Origin: Planctomycetota bacterium
Lineage (GTDB): Bacteria; Planctomycetota; Planctomycetia; Pirellulales; Pirellulaceae
DNA length: 64,000 bases
Direction: 5' to 3'
Assembly: GCA_026692905.1 (NCBI GenBank)
Contig: JAPLNL010000119.1
Location: forward strand, 62,001-126,000
The notes below the pieces were generated by a model. That model did no database searches. It was not told where the DNA came from and saw only the letters and a list, made by a program, of their open reading frames with translations. The position numbers and the translations under genes are program-made. Positions 55,404 to 64,000 of this stretch are shown in pieces (the first letter of the stretch is position 1; the number at the start of each line of letters is the position of its first letter).

Positions 55404-56759
55404 ATGGTGTTTTCTTTTCATCGGATCTTGGCAATAGCCAGCCTTGTGTTCGGTATCACAGATTGTCTTGCAACAGCCGATGATTTTTCGCAGTTTCGTG
55501 GGACCGGTGGTAGCGGTGTTGTCCGCGACCAAAAAATCCCGCTGCAATGGTCGTCTGAAGACAACCTAGCGTGGAAAATCACTGTTCCAGGAGCCGGTTG
55601 GTCTCAACCGGTGATTTGGAATCAAATGCTTTTCGTTACAACCGCTGTGTCGAACCCGGAATTGCGTCCCAAAGATTTTTCAGGCGGAGTGCGGATGCCG
55701 CAAAGTATGGGAATGGGGGGATTGGCGGGACCACCCAAGGTCCAGATCCAATGGCAAGTTCATTGCTATGACACAAAAGACGGCCAACTGATTTGGAAAC
55801 AAACCGTGGTTGAGGGACAACCGGAACATCCTATTCACCCCTCGAACACCTACGCTACGGAATCGCCAGTTGTAGACGAGAACGGGGTATACGTTTTCTT
55901 CGGTGCAACTGGCACAGTAGCCGGTCTGACACACGCAGGATCACTTCTTTGGCGCAAAGAGCTGGGCGTCTTCCCAACCAACAATGGCTTCGGAACAGGG
56001 AGCTCGCTTGCCATTCAATCCGGATTCGTTTTCGCTCAGCACTTTACCGAGAAAAGCGCTTCCCTTACCTGTTTCAATACGCGTTCGGGGGATTTGGTTT
56101 GGTCCGACAATCGAGACAAAATGGGCAGCTCATGGAGTTCGCCGATCATTTGGAAGAATGGTGTTCGTACCGAGTTGATCTCATCCGGGGGTGAACGCCT
56201 AACGAGTTATGATCCGGCCACAGGGAACAAACTTTGGTCCATTGCGAATGTCAAGGCACCGACAGCTTGTTCCATCGCCAGCGACTCAGCTCGAATCTAC
56301 TTTGGTGGCTCCGATCCGATGTCGAAAGGCCCTTTGTTTGCGATGCATGCAGGGGCAACAGGCGATTTAACCCCAAAGAAAAAGAATGAGAGGTTTGAGA
56401 ATTGCGATTGGCTCGAAGCAAAGGCTGGTCCAGGGATGGCATCGCCTGTATCGTCCGGAAAGTTTGTGGTGGTGATCGACAACAATATCCTTCGCGCCTA
56501 CGAAACAGAGACAGGTAAGAAGATCCAGGAACGCAGATTGGGTATGCTCAAGATGGTTGCTGCCAGTCCTATCGTCGTGGATGAAAAAGTTCTAATTCTC
56601 GACGAAGAGGGGAACGCTGTATTGCTAGAGGCTAGTGCCGAATTCCCGATCGTTGGTCAGGGTGCGATTAAGGACACGTTTTGGGCAACTCCCGCTATTG
56701 CTAACGATTCGATCTATCTCAGAGGAATCGATGGCCTGTACTGTGTGCGCAATCCGTGA
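55404..56759 (+). CDS. Secreted PQQ-like beta-propeller protein (second copy)
   Basis: A 451-residue exported protein, paralogous to the one at 38260. The signal peptide is FHRILAIASLVFGITDCLATA, then DDFSQFRGTGGSGVV and propeller blades such as HCYDTKDGQLIWKQTV, GLTHAGSLLWRKELG, TCFNTRSGDLVWSDN, TSYDPATGNKLWSIA, RAYETETGKKIQERR. ATG at 55404 starts the signal peptide; the frame upstream to 55356 is not needed. Role unknown. Confidence 0.85.
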   Translation: MVFSFHRILAIASLVFGITDCLATADDFSQFRGTGGSGVVRDQKIPLQWSSEDNLAWKITVPGAGWSQPVIWNQMLFVTTAVSNPELRPKDFSGGVRMPQSMGMGGLAGPPKVQIQWQVHCYDTKDGQLIWKQTVVEGQPEHPIHPSNTYATESPVVDENGVYVFFGATGTVAGLTHAGSLLWRKELGVFPTNNGFGTGSSLAIQSGFVFAQHFTEKSASLTCFNTRSGDLVWSDNRDKMGSSWSSPIIWKNGVRTELISSGGERLTSYDPATGNKLWSIANVKAPTACSIASDSARIYFGGSDPMSKGPLFAMHAGATGDLTPKKKNERFENCDWLEAKAGPGMASPVSSGKFVVVIDNNILRAYETETGKKIQERRLGMLKMVAASPIVVDEKVLILDEEGNAVLLEASAEFPIVGQGAIKDTFWATPAIANDSIYLRGIDGLYCVRNP

Positions 56760-56880
56760 CTGGCAATTGCCGGAAGCGATACTTAGTTGATTGGTAAGAA
56801 GATGGGGGTAAGTAAATGGACTAGAGATATCTTCTTACCTCCATTTTCTTACCAAACCTATGGGCTTGGCATACTCATAA

Positions 56881-56926
56881 AACGAAAAAACCCTCGCTGA
56901 TTTTGCCAGCGAAGGTTTGTTTCGTT
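56881..56926 (-). terminator. Rho-independent terminator of the HTH-receiver gene
   Basis: On the minus strand the stem CAGCGAGGGTTTTTTCGTT pairs with AACGAAACAAACCTTCGCTG around a GCAAAAT loop, ending in a T run. It follows the stop of the 56949 gene by about 20 bases and may also stop the convergent propeller transcript. Confidence 0.85.
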
Positions 56927-56948
56927 TCGGATAAAGGATCTTTGGTGA

Positions 56949-57521
<573 letters not shown>

Positions 57522-58389
57522 ATTTTTGGTCTCCGTTACCTTCCAATAGTGAGTGAGTCCGGGATCAGCACAATGCGTACTAACCCCATGACGGTACTTG
57601 CCCTTGTTGAATCCAAACGTGACCAATTTGCTATCACTCCGTAGAGTTTTCGCAACCGATCCACCGTCGGATGACAACTGGGTCTGGGCATTAACATCAT
57701 TAGTCCGACTCGTTCGCGGTACGAAATGCAAAGCTCCTTCTCTGCTGCTTTCGCGGCGAACTCATCTGCTTTTGAACCGACTCGAATCCCTAGCTTGAGC
57801 ATGTACGAGCAACCGCACCCCTACGACGGAACGCATTTGCTCAACCCAAACATTCGAATTCGGCTTACCAGCCAAGAAGACTGGGGACAGAGAATCTGCC
57901 TGCACTATCGGTGACGCGTTCAAGCCGAAGCATCTGCGCACCCATAGCTGCATCCAAGCAAATCAATCTTGGATTGCAAGCACTTTCCCCCCTAATCAAC
58001 TTGGCAGGCTTATCAAAAAACTGGACTTGACTCGTGAGAGTTGTCCAGCGCAGATCAAGCCGTCCTGCACCTAGTTTCGTTTCAAAGGGGGGGATTACTT
58101 TAGAAAGAATCTTCGGATCGATCGGTATCAGCCAATTCAACCGAAATCGTAATCGAACCCACTCTTTTTTAACCTAAATTTCAATTTCGAGAGGCTTTCG
58201 ATCAAGTGATAAAGACGACGCAACCCATGTATTTTGCTCGATTGGATTAACGAAACGAATCGATCCGAAGTTGCCTCTATTCCCTTGGTAAAGTCTGCGG
58301 GCAACAACAACTGAGTGCGACATTTTTTTGCTTTCTCCCCTCGACCCCCTTAGGCGAGCGGCAGGCTGAAAACTTCCCGCGAAGGTTCC
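57522..58389. other. Intergenic stretch without a recognised gene
   Basis: About 870 bases with several short open frames on both strands, none with a domain, ribosome binding site or steady composition. A run CCCCCCCTTTGAAAC (minus strand) lies near 58085. I see no gene here; it is followed by repeats. Confidence 0.5.
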
Positions 58390-58620
58390 AATGGGAGAGC
58401 CAGGCTCCTGCCGAGCTTGGTAACGGTTCGGCAGGAGCCTCTCCCCACCGCTGTAAACATCTTTGCACAGTCAATTCCATTGAAAAACATTAGGGAGTGC
58501 GAGGCTCCTGCCGACCAAACGGTGCAAAGGTTCGGCAGGAGCCTCACCCTCCCGAGCAATGAATGACTTAGGTAAACTCGTTGGAAACATGTTTACCGCG
58601 GTGGAGCCTCTCCCTCCCGG
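58390..58620. repeat. Hairpin repeat interrupted by family B element B2
   Basis: Left arm GGGAGAGCCAGGCTCCTGCC and right arm GGCAGGAGCCTCTCC form a hairpin of the kind found inside family B. Its right arm is split by B2 and resumes as CTCTCCCTCCC after 58605. Confidence 0.85.
58445..58604. mobile_element. Family B element B2 (MITE-like) with 9-bp target duplication
   Basis: A 160-bp element with ends CCACCGCTGTAAACAT and ATGTTTACCGCGGTGG (15 of 16), the reverse complement orientation of B1. It is flanked by AGCCTCTCC on both sides (58436-58444 and 58605-58613). Its inner hairpin is GGGAGTGCGAGGCTCCTGCC ... GGCAGGAGCCTCACCCTCCC. No coding capacity. Confidence 0.9.
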
Positions 58621-58645
58621 TATAAGCAGAGCTGCGGCTCGCCTT

Positions 58646-58775
58646 AGGCAATGCTGTGAAGCATCTTGTAGCGAAACTCGTCAAGAGTTTCGGTCGTTTA
58701 AGTGATGCAGCCGAAAGTCTTGACGACTTTCGCTTCACAAAACCCTGTCTTTAGCTGCACAAGATGCTTCAAAAC
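58646..58775. repeat. Repeat family C, copy C4
   Basis: GGCAATGCTGTGAAGCATC at the left; perfect 13-bp inner terminal pair TGAAGCATCTTGT (58657-58669) and ACAAGATGCTTCA (58759-58771); core GTAGCGAAACTCGTCAAGAG ... CTTGACGACTTTCGCT. The extreme right end has decayed. Confidence 0.85.
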
Positions 58776-58855
58776 AACTGCTCATAATCGCCATAAACGA
58801 AACAACCAACCTTGTGTTGAGCAGCTTCAAGCGGATTGCCGATAACTTCTCCACT

Positions 58856-60013
58856 ATGCTCTCGTTAAAAAAACGTTACGTGGTGATTGCAGGTATCCTT
58901 GGAGGCTTTGCGATCGCCTTCCAAGATTCCACCGCTTCAGTTTGGCATCAACTGCAAACCAAACTCGCTGCGCTCTCCACAGCGTCGCCAAACGCTCAAA
59001 GCACCCAGTCTTCGACCACACCAACGTTGCACTCCGACCTAGACACTACCTCGAGTCGATTGGTTTCGAACTCATCTCTCGGAGAACACTTCCGTTCCAA
59101 CACTTTTTCCGCAGAAAATTTTAATAAAACGGAAACAATCGCCAAGTCTACGCCTGTATGGCCAGCTAGGTCCAATGGTAATAGCATGATTGCTAAAGAG
59201 CCTAATCGCTCTACTCAACTCCCTACGATTCGCATCGCCTCATTCAGCATCGAAGCATTCAACGAAACCAAACTCAGAAAAGTAGCTGTCATCGAAACGA
59301 TTGCTCGGATGATTAGGCAATTCGATGTCATCGCTTTGCAACACATTCAATCCAAGCAACACAACATCGTTCCCGAGTTGCTCGACAAAGTGAATCAAGG
59401 CGATCGGCGTTACGACTACTGCATCGGTCCACGTGTTGGTACCGAACCCTACCAGCAGCAGTTTGCGTTTTTATTTGACACCGATCGGATTGAGACAGAT
59501 CGTCCACAGCTTTACACAGTGGACGACCCGCAAGCCTTGATGGAGTTCGATCCCTTGGTTGGTTGGTTCCGCTGCAAAGCGGTCCCCAGCGACAAAGCGT
59601 TCACGTTTACGCTGGTCAATGTACGACTTGATCCGCTTTCCAACGGCAAAGAACTCAAGCTGCTTCCCGATCTTATTCGAAGCGTCCGGCAAGACGGAAG
59701 ATCCGAAGACGACATCATCCTGCTCGGAAATTTCGGCTACTCGGATAGCGAGATGCTGTCGCTCCGGAATGCAGGCATGATCTTTGCCTTGGAGGGGATA
59801 CCGACCGCGGTAACAGGCGAAGCGATGCTAGACAATCTGGTTTTTCCCGCTCGAGCAACGGATGAATTCACGGGACGGACAGGTGTGGTCGATTTTCTGC
59901 GACAACTGAATTTGTCTATCGATCAAGCGTATCAGATCAGCACGCACATGCCCATTTGGGCTGAGTTCTTCGCCACCGAAGGTGGTAGCCCAGGATACAC
60001 GGGCTCGCGATAG
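58856..60013 (+). CDS. Membrane-anchored degenerate EEP (DNase I-like) protein
   Basis: A 385-residue protein with one N-terminal membrane segment (10-27), a Ser/Thr/Asn-rich linker (about 40-120) and an endonuclease/exonuclease/phosphatase-like fold from 124 on: TIRIASFSIEAF, FDVIALQHIQS, FAFLFDTDRI, FTLVNVRLDP, DIILLGNFGYSD, LDNLVFP, ISTHMPIWAEF. Each lines up with an EEP catalytic motif, but Q-E is Gln-His163, the first His is Arg257, GDFN is GNFG (Asn292) and SDH is Ser-Thr-His. Catalysis by the standard mechanism is unlikely. ATG at 58856 is chosen; GTG 58814 is also in frame. A binding or structural role is inferred. Confidence 0.7.
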   Translation: MLSLKKRYVVIAGILGGFAIAFQDSTASVWHQLQTKLAALSTASPNAQSTQSSTTPTLHSDLDTTSSRLVSNSSLGEHFRSNTFSAENFNKTETIAKSTPVWPARSNGNSMIAKEPNRSTQLPTIRIASFSIEAFNETKLRKVAVIETIARMIRQFDVIALQHIQSKQHNIVPELLDKVNQGDRRYDYCIGPRVGTEPYQQQFAFLFDTDRIETDRPQLYTVDDPQALMEFDPLVGWFRCKAVPSDKAFTFTLVNVRLDPLSNGKELKLLPDLIRSVRQDGRSEDDIILLGNFGYSDSEMLSLRNAGMIFALEGIPTAVTGEAMLDNLVFPARATDEFTGRTGVVDFLRQLNLSIDQAYQISTHMPIWAEFFATEGGSPGYTGSR

Positions 60014-60046
60014 CCGAAGGTGCTAAGCAAATTAGCCTCTATCTTG

Positions 60047-60180
60047 GCAAAGCGGTGAAGCATTTTCCGCCGAAAAAAACCATGCTTTTGTGTAGCGAAA
60101 GTCGTCAAGACTTTTGGCTGAATCGCCTAAACGACCGAAACTCTTGGCGAGTTTCGCTACAAAATGCTTCACCGCATTGC
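60047..60180. repeat. Repeat family C, copy C5
   Basis: Terminal inverted repeats GCAAAGCGGTGAAGCATTTT (60047-60066) and AAAATGCTTCACCGCATTGC (60161-60180), 19 of 20 matched. Inner arms TGTAGCGAAAGTCGTCAAG and CTTGGCGAGTTTCGCTACA. It lies between convergent genes. Flanks CTATCTTGG and CAGTCTTGA agree in 6 of 9 positions, a possible worn target duplication. Confidence 0.9.
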
Positions 60181-60213
60181 AGTCTTGACGGTTCCCCACG
60201 CTTAACTTCGCAT

Positions 60214-62427
60214 TTATCGCAACAACCAAGTCGTGACCGCTAATTCCTGTGCTGCTTTATCGCCCGCGTAAACTTCGAGATCGCTTCGATTGGCTTTCTT
60301 GAAGACCTCGCTCACGATGGCAGGCTCTTTTCCTTCGCCTGCTAACCAAAGTGGACTCGGAGGTGCTACGGCTAGCATGCCTGGGATATCGAGATACTTG
60401 CTACCACCGGGAAGGAAATTCGGGGAGCGATAATCGAGTACATTCGCAAATCGAAATCCGGTCGTATCGATCGCAGCTTTGTCAATCGATTTTCCGAGTA
60501 TAGCCCGGGCAGCTGCGGCGATCGGGCCGACGTCTCCCAAGCCTACTAGTGCCACCGAGGATGGATTCGGGTGGTCACCGATTTTCGCTGTGCGAAGGAA
60601 ATGGACAGCGGTCATCACATCATGTGTCCTCTGAGCGAACAACGCATGGTTGTAACCGTGTGTGTAGCCTGCAAATTCGCGTGGGTTGGCTACTATAGGC
60701 GTCTGAGCCAAAGGCTTTCCATCCCTCTGCAAGTCACCTTGGAACAGCATGTCGAGCCCGAGCACCGTTGCACCGGAGTCTACAAGCTTCGCAATTGCTG
60801 GCTTCAGCACACCTTCGGCTGAGTAAAGTACTGACTTGCCATTAGCATCAAGCCAGACGATTGTCTTGCCGTTCCATTTCTTTGGGTAAAGCCAAGTGAC
60901 AGGCAGCTCCTCTTGGTGAGCATTCTTGAGCAGGCCAACCATTTCGACAAAGTTACCTCGGTCATTTTTGGTCTTGATATCCCATGTGACGTTTCCGGTT
61001 TCAGCGGTTTTTCGTCCGATCAAGACCTCGATCGCTCCCCCGATGTCTTTGTTTAACGTGTCTGATGATTGGGCTGCGGTGAGCATTTGCTTTTCGGCGT
61101 CAACGGCAAGCCATTTCAGGAGTTTCTTTTCAAAGTCAGGGCCTTTCTCTTTGGGGGCTGGGTGTTCTTCATTCCAAACGGTGAGTTGCTCTCGTGAAAG
61201 AGGTTCGAAATCGCGCTCGATCACGGGTTCTTTTTGTCCGAGTTTGAAGTGCTGATTGAGCCAAGTGTAAAACGCCGAACGCGAGACGGCGTTGTAGTTG
61301 TGCGGGAAATGCTCGCCTCGTTGGAGCATGACGTTTTTCGGGGCACCAAGCAACGAGTATATTTCCTTCAACTCAGGAAAGCCTTTGGTGGCCATTTCCT
61401 TGGTCCAATCATTCGCGGTCGTCATGCCTTGAGGTTTCGGGGCAAACAACGCGGCGAATTCGATGTTGCCGGTGTTTACACGTAGGAGTGAAGCGTTCTC
61501 ACAAGTGCAACCACCTTGCATGGAGGTGCTCACCATCACCGCAGGAAACGACAATTGAATGCGAGGATCGATGGCTGCTAGGATCATCGACTGCGTACCG
61601 CCGCCGCTTGCTCCGGTGATTGCGGTTCGAGTCGGATCGACTTCTGGAATGCTCAGCAAGAAGTCGAGCGATCGCACCGCGTTGAGCGTTTGCAATCCGA
61701 GGATGCTTTGCAGATTCGACTCGGCTTGAGGGCTATACAACCCCCACTCTTTTGTCGTGTTCATTTCAGGTCGTTGTTTGGCAAATGTGTGAACGACTTC
61801 ACGAGAAAATTGAACCGAGTCGGAATCGCTGAGCATATCCCATTGCCAGACGACGCAGCCCATTCGAGCCAACTGAACGCACATCGATTGAAAACGGCTG
61901 TGTCCTCCTTTTTCAAAACGTTCTTCCCCGGTTGCGATCTCGCGAAGAAGGTTCGCTTCGGATTCGATCGAAAGCCGTGCGTCCTGCCAATGCCCGTGAG
62001 CAAACATCACGCCGGGAACTTTGCCTGTTACATTTTTGGGGCGATACAGGTTGCCCGTAACAAAAAAGCCTGGAGCGCTCTCGAAGTAAACCTTTTCGAT
62101 ACTGTACTCAGGCAAATCGATTTTGCCGTGCATAACGGCATTCAGCGGCGATTTGGTCGGCATCGGCAACAATCCAAGCGATACCAGCATCTGGCGCCGC
62201 ACATATTCCGAACGGGTGTCCCACTCCTCCTTGCTTTTAGGAGGAGTGAATGGGAAATAACCGTTCAGGTCTTTAGGCGGCAGGAGCCGTCGATCGTTCG
62301 GAGGGAAATTGGGTTCGGCAGCAATCGGGTCCGTTGCATTGGCGATTTTGAGTTGTTGGGGATTTGAAATCGTTGCTTCGGCAGCGAGTAGAAGGAGGGT
62401 AAGGGCGAACAAGCGATGTTGTTTCAT
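60214..62427 (-). CDS. Secreted tandem alpha/beta-hydrolase (acetylxylan-esterase-like)
   Basis: A 737-residue exported protein (signal peptide RLFALTLLLLAAEATIS). The N-terminal hydrolase domain (about 90-400) is complete: HGHWQDAR oxyanion region, GASGGG with nucleophile Ser274, and the histidine in RGEHFPHNYN. A second hydrolase-like half (about 500-737) keeps the fold pattern (TVLGLDMLFQGD, HDVMTAVHFLR) but has GLGDVG where GxSxG is expected. The family removes acyl groups from polysaccharides or similar esters. This mirrors the protein at 18269, where the second half is the active one. Confidence 0.82.
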   Translation of the reverse strand: MKQHRLFALTLLLLAAEATISNPQQLKIANATDPIAAEPNFPPNDRRLLPPKDLNGYFPFTPPKSKEEWDTRSEYVRRQMLVSLGLLPMPTKSPLNAVMHGKIDLPEYSIEKVYFESAPGFFVTGNLYRPKNVTGKVPGVMFAHGHWQDARLSIESEANLLREIATGEERFEKGGHSRFQSMCVQLARMGCVVWQWDMLSDSDSVQFSREVVHTFAKQRPEMNTTKEWGLYSPQAESNLQSILGLQTLNAVRSLDFLLSIPEVDPTRTAITGASGGGTQSMILAAIDPRIQLSFPAVMVSTSMQGGCTCENASLLRVNTGNIEFAALFAPKPQGMTTANDWTKEMATKGFPELKEIYSLLGAPKNVMLQRGEHFPHNYNAVSRSAFYTWLNQHFKLGQKEPVIERDFEPLSREQLTVWNEEHPAPKEKGPDFEKKLLKWLAVDAEKQMLTAAQSSDTLNKDIGGAIEVLIGRKTAETGNVTWDIKTKNDRGNFVEMVGLLKNAHQEELPVTWLYPKKWNGKTIVWLDANGKSVLYSAEGVLKPAIAKLVDSGATVLGLDMLFQGDLQRDGKPLAQTPIVANPREFAGYTHGYNHALFAQRTHDVMTAVHFLRTAKIGDHPNPSSVALVGLGDVGPIAAAARAILGKSIDKAAIDTTGFRFANVLDYRSPNFLPGGSKYLDIPGMLAVAPPSPLWLAGEGKEPAIVSEVFKKANRSDLEVYAGDKAAQELAVTTWLLR

Positions 62428-62716
62428 GGTGAGTGCGTTTAGTGGGGAGGGAGAGTGTCGGTAGGCTTAGACAGTCTATCAGTATATCAAACTGATCTGC
62501 TGGCGATGGAGGTGAGCATGGGATGAATGGGTTGCGATTGTAGGAGTCATGTCGATAAACACGGCTCCGAAGTCTGTTTTTTGGCGAGGGTAAAGGTTTT
62601 CTGGCGGAGGCTTGTCCCGAGTTCAGCGAGGAAGGGCGCTTTCTATTTTAACGTGCCTTTAGCCGAATCTTTGAGTTCCCACTTTCGAGACCTATGGCAA
62701 CCTCGCGTAGATATTC

Positions 62717-62842
62717 ATGACTCAACCGACAAACGTCAAAGTAGTAGGCACATTCCATGTGCCGTTCACCTGGAATCCTTGTCAATTCACTCCCGCGGAC
62801 GGCACGACGGAGCGTGCCTGCTACTTTTGTCGTCTGAGTCAT
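62717..62842. mobile_element. MITE-like palindromic insertion next to the PAS-LuxR start codon
   Basis: Inverted ends: ATGACTCAACCGACAAACG...AGTAGTAGGCAC at the left and GTGCCTGCTACTTTTGTCG...TGAGTCAT at the right, with one gap. The octamer ATTCATGA occurs at both borders (62713-62720 and 62841-62848) as a likely target duplication; the right copy contains the start codon of the next gene. The rest of the 62428-62844 gap holds no gene. Confidence 0.8.
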
Positions 62843-62844
62843 TC

Positions 62845-63513
62845 ATGATCCCGAATCCCGAGTTTTCCAAAAAGGCTGATGAAATGCTGACCGAGCAGGT
62901 TAGCGTACTGTCGTTGCTGGCAAGCGGCCCAGGGACGGAGTTCGTCTTCTTCACCTATGACATTGAAGGTACTGTCCGTTATTTGAGTGAGTCGTCGTGG
63001 AAAGTGCTTCAAATAAGACCCGAAAACTGGCGACGGCAGTCATTTTATTCCCGACTGACCGATCATAAATGGAACACAAGCTGCGTCCACTCAGCTGAGG
63101 GCTTTGAAGTGGATCGAATTCATCGCTGCAAATGCGAGCTTCGCGATGACTTTCGCGTTGGAATGAAAATTGATCTTTGGCGTCGACCAGTGCATTTGGA
63201 GGGCAATGTCATCGGCGTCGTGGGAATGGCCAAGCGTTCCATTGACATTGGACTTGATGGCAACACACATCAGTTCGTCTCGCCAAATCTCATTCGTGAA
63301 CGCATTGCGTCACTCAGCAGAGCAGAACGAGACGTCATCGAATTGGTGATCGCAGGGGAATTGAACAAATCGATCGCGGTTAAACTTGACATTGCGATGC
63401 GAACGGTAGAATCGCGACGTTCCAAGGCCATGTCGAAAATGGGAGTCGATCGGCTAGCCGACTTGGTGCGCATCTGGTTTACGGCGCAAGAAGCGTCATC
63501 CAAAGCGAAGTAA
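62845..63513 (+). CDS. PAS-domain LuxR/GerE-type regulator
   Basis: A 222-residue regulator. Residues 30-135 resemble a PAS domain (FVFFTYDIEGTVRYLSESSWKVLQIRPENW ... HLEGNVIGVVGMAKRSID). The GerE helix-turn-helix is at about 158-212 (LSRAERDVIELVIAGELNKSIAVKLDIAMRTVESRRSKAMSKMGV). It should bind DNA in response to an unknown signal. ATG at 62845 lies inside the right copy of the target duplication of the upstream insertion; the longer frame to 62527 reads that insertion. No ribosome binding site is visible, so expression may have been changed by the insertion. Confidence 0.8.
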   Translation: MIPNPEFSKKADEMLTEQVSVLSLLASGPGTEFVFFTYDIEGTVRYLSESSWKVLQIRPENWRRQSFYSRLTDHKWNTSCVHSAEGFEVDRIHRCKCELRDDFRVGMKIDLWRRPVHLEGNVIGVVGMAKRSIDIGLDGNTHQFVSPNLIRERIASLSRAERDVIELVIAGELNKSIAVKLDIAMRTVESRRSKAMSKMGVDRLADLVRIWFTAQEASSKAK

Positions 63514-63591
63514 AGCAACGCCTAAATGGTCCCTACTCGTTTCGCCCCAGCTGGTTGCAACGCGATCAATATTGAGCACACGCCCAACGGT

Positions 63592-64000
63592 CTATTTGTT
63601 CTCAACTTCATGACCACGAACCGAATCGTTACGGATCTTCATGAGAGAATTAGCTGCGTGGTGTCTCGATGAAACACTTGGCTGAGGCCAAATCCCTCCT
63701 CCCAAAACGAGAACAGCCAACAAGATAACGGCAAATCTCTCAGATGGCTTTGATCGAAGCACGGCTAACGTTTGGAATTTTTTGCCTGTAAAGATGCGGA
63801 AATAAGCCCTGAGTATGGCAATTCCATTCAATGCGGCCGCGACGACCACCGCTAGGCCCGCGATGGGGAATACGCCGACAGCTCCCTCCACCAACAATTC
63901 CATTCCGACAAAACCAATAGTGCCGGGAAATCCAATCGATGCTAGGCCTGTCAAAAGAAACAGTCCTCCCAGCGTAGGTGTGTGTTCGTACATCCCATTG
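63592..64000 (-). CDS. NuoM/MrpD-type proton-translocating subunit, C-terminal part
   Basis: The last 136 codons of a gene that continues past the window (the frame is open to the edge). [34 protein letters not shown] and [21 protein letters not shown] match the late helices of antiporter-like subunits of complex I and related complexes (NuoL/NuoM/MrpD). Two more hydrophobic segments and a basic tail follow. Which complex it belongs to cannot be said from this part. Confidence 0.8.
   Translation of the reverse strand, partial: NGMYEHTPTLGGLFLLTGLASIGFPGTIGFVGMELLVEGAVGVFPIAGLAVVVAAALNGIAILRAYFRIFTGKKFQTLAVLRSKPSERFAVILLAVLVLGGGIWPQPSVSSRHHAANSLMKIRNDSVRGHEVENK

Noticed and set aside
57536-58140. 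Small open frames of 60-91 codons
   Set aside because: Overlap on both strands with no supporting signal.

Overview
The window looks like a chromosomal segment of a planctomycete, most likely in or near the Pirellulaceae (Rhodopirellula/Blastopirellula type). This is inferred from gene content: DUF1598-like, DUF4159 and DUF1559-like domains, several secreted PQQ-type beta-propellers, a bacterial PTPMT1-like phosphatase, a multihaem cytochrome fused to a 5'-nucleotidase-like domain, and gene deserts filled with GC-rich palindromic repeats. No rRNA, tRNA, CRISPR array, phage or transposase gene was recognised.

Layout. 0-7.4 kb: an acyl reductase-like SDR with a C-terminal SCP2-like domain and a family 2 glycosyltransferase; msrA; an NCS2-like permease; an ECF sigma factor followed by a membrane protein that looks like its anti-sigma partner. 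8-16.4 kb: rpoB and rpoC with a strong terminator. 16.9-22.6 kb: a TPR lipoprotein, a tandem alpha/beta-hydrolase and a tandem beta-helix (pectate-lyase-3-like) protein, probably acting on polysaccharides. 23-31 kb: a WYL regulator, a SulP transporter, an RlmI-like methyltransferase next to a PTPMT1-like phosphatase, transaldolase, threonine aldolase with a VOC gene remnant fused behind it, and a DinB protein. 31-38 kb: a DUF4097 lipoprotein, an AlkC-like repeat protein, an APH-like kinase, an ABC exporter-like protein whose ATPase motifs are all lost, and a divergent NtrC-type regulator. 38-49 kb: a PQQ propeller, clpB, DUF4159 plus tetrahaem cytochrome, an S9 peptidase and a DUF1598-like protein. 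49-64 kb: a MscS channel with a long coiled coil, an OPT transporter, a Uma2 nuclease, a second PQQ propeller, an HTH-receiver protein, a membrane-anchored degenerate EEP nuclease, a second tandem hydrolase, a PAS-LuxR regulator and the end of a complex I-like proton channel gene.

The most unusual layer is between the genes. At least four families of short palindromic elements (called A, B, C and F here) recur, plus single large palindromes. Three insertions are flanked by 8-9 bp direct repeats and sit inside the hairpin arms of other repeats (22.7, 39.6 and 58.4 kb); one (39.6 kb) has an uninterrupted counterpart at 16.4 kb. Families B and C share a related terminal motif (around GCTGT...CAT), so one transposase encoded elsewhere may move both. 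Copies have entered reading frames: one supplies the C terminus of the DUF4097 lipoprotein, others create false N-terminal extensions. A second theme is pseudoenzymes: the ABC ATPase, the EEP nuclease, one half of each tandem hydrolase and a receiver domain have all lost key catalytic residues while keeping the fold-level pattern.

Products were assigned from motifs and remembered family patterns only; no database search was possible. Several starts are placed downstream of the longest open frame where a ribosome binding site, signal peptide or repeat boundary supports it.
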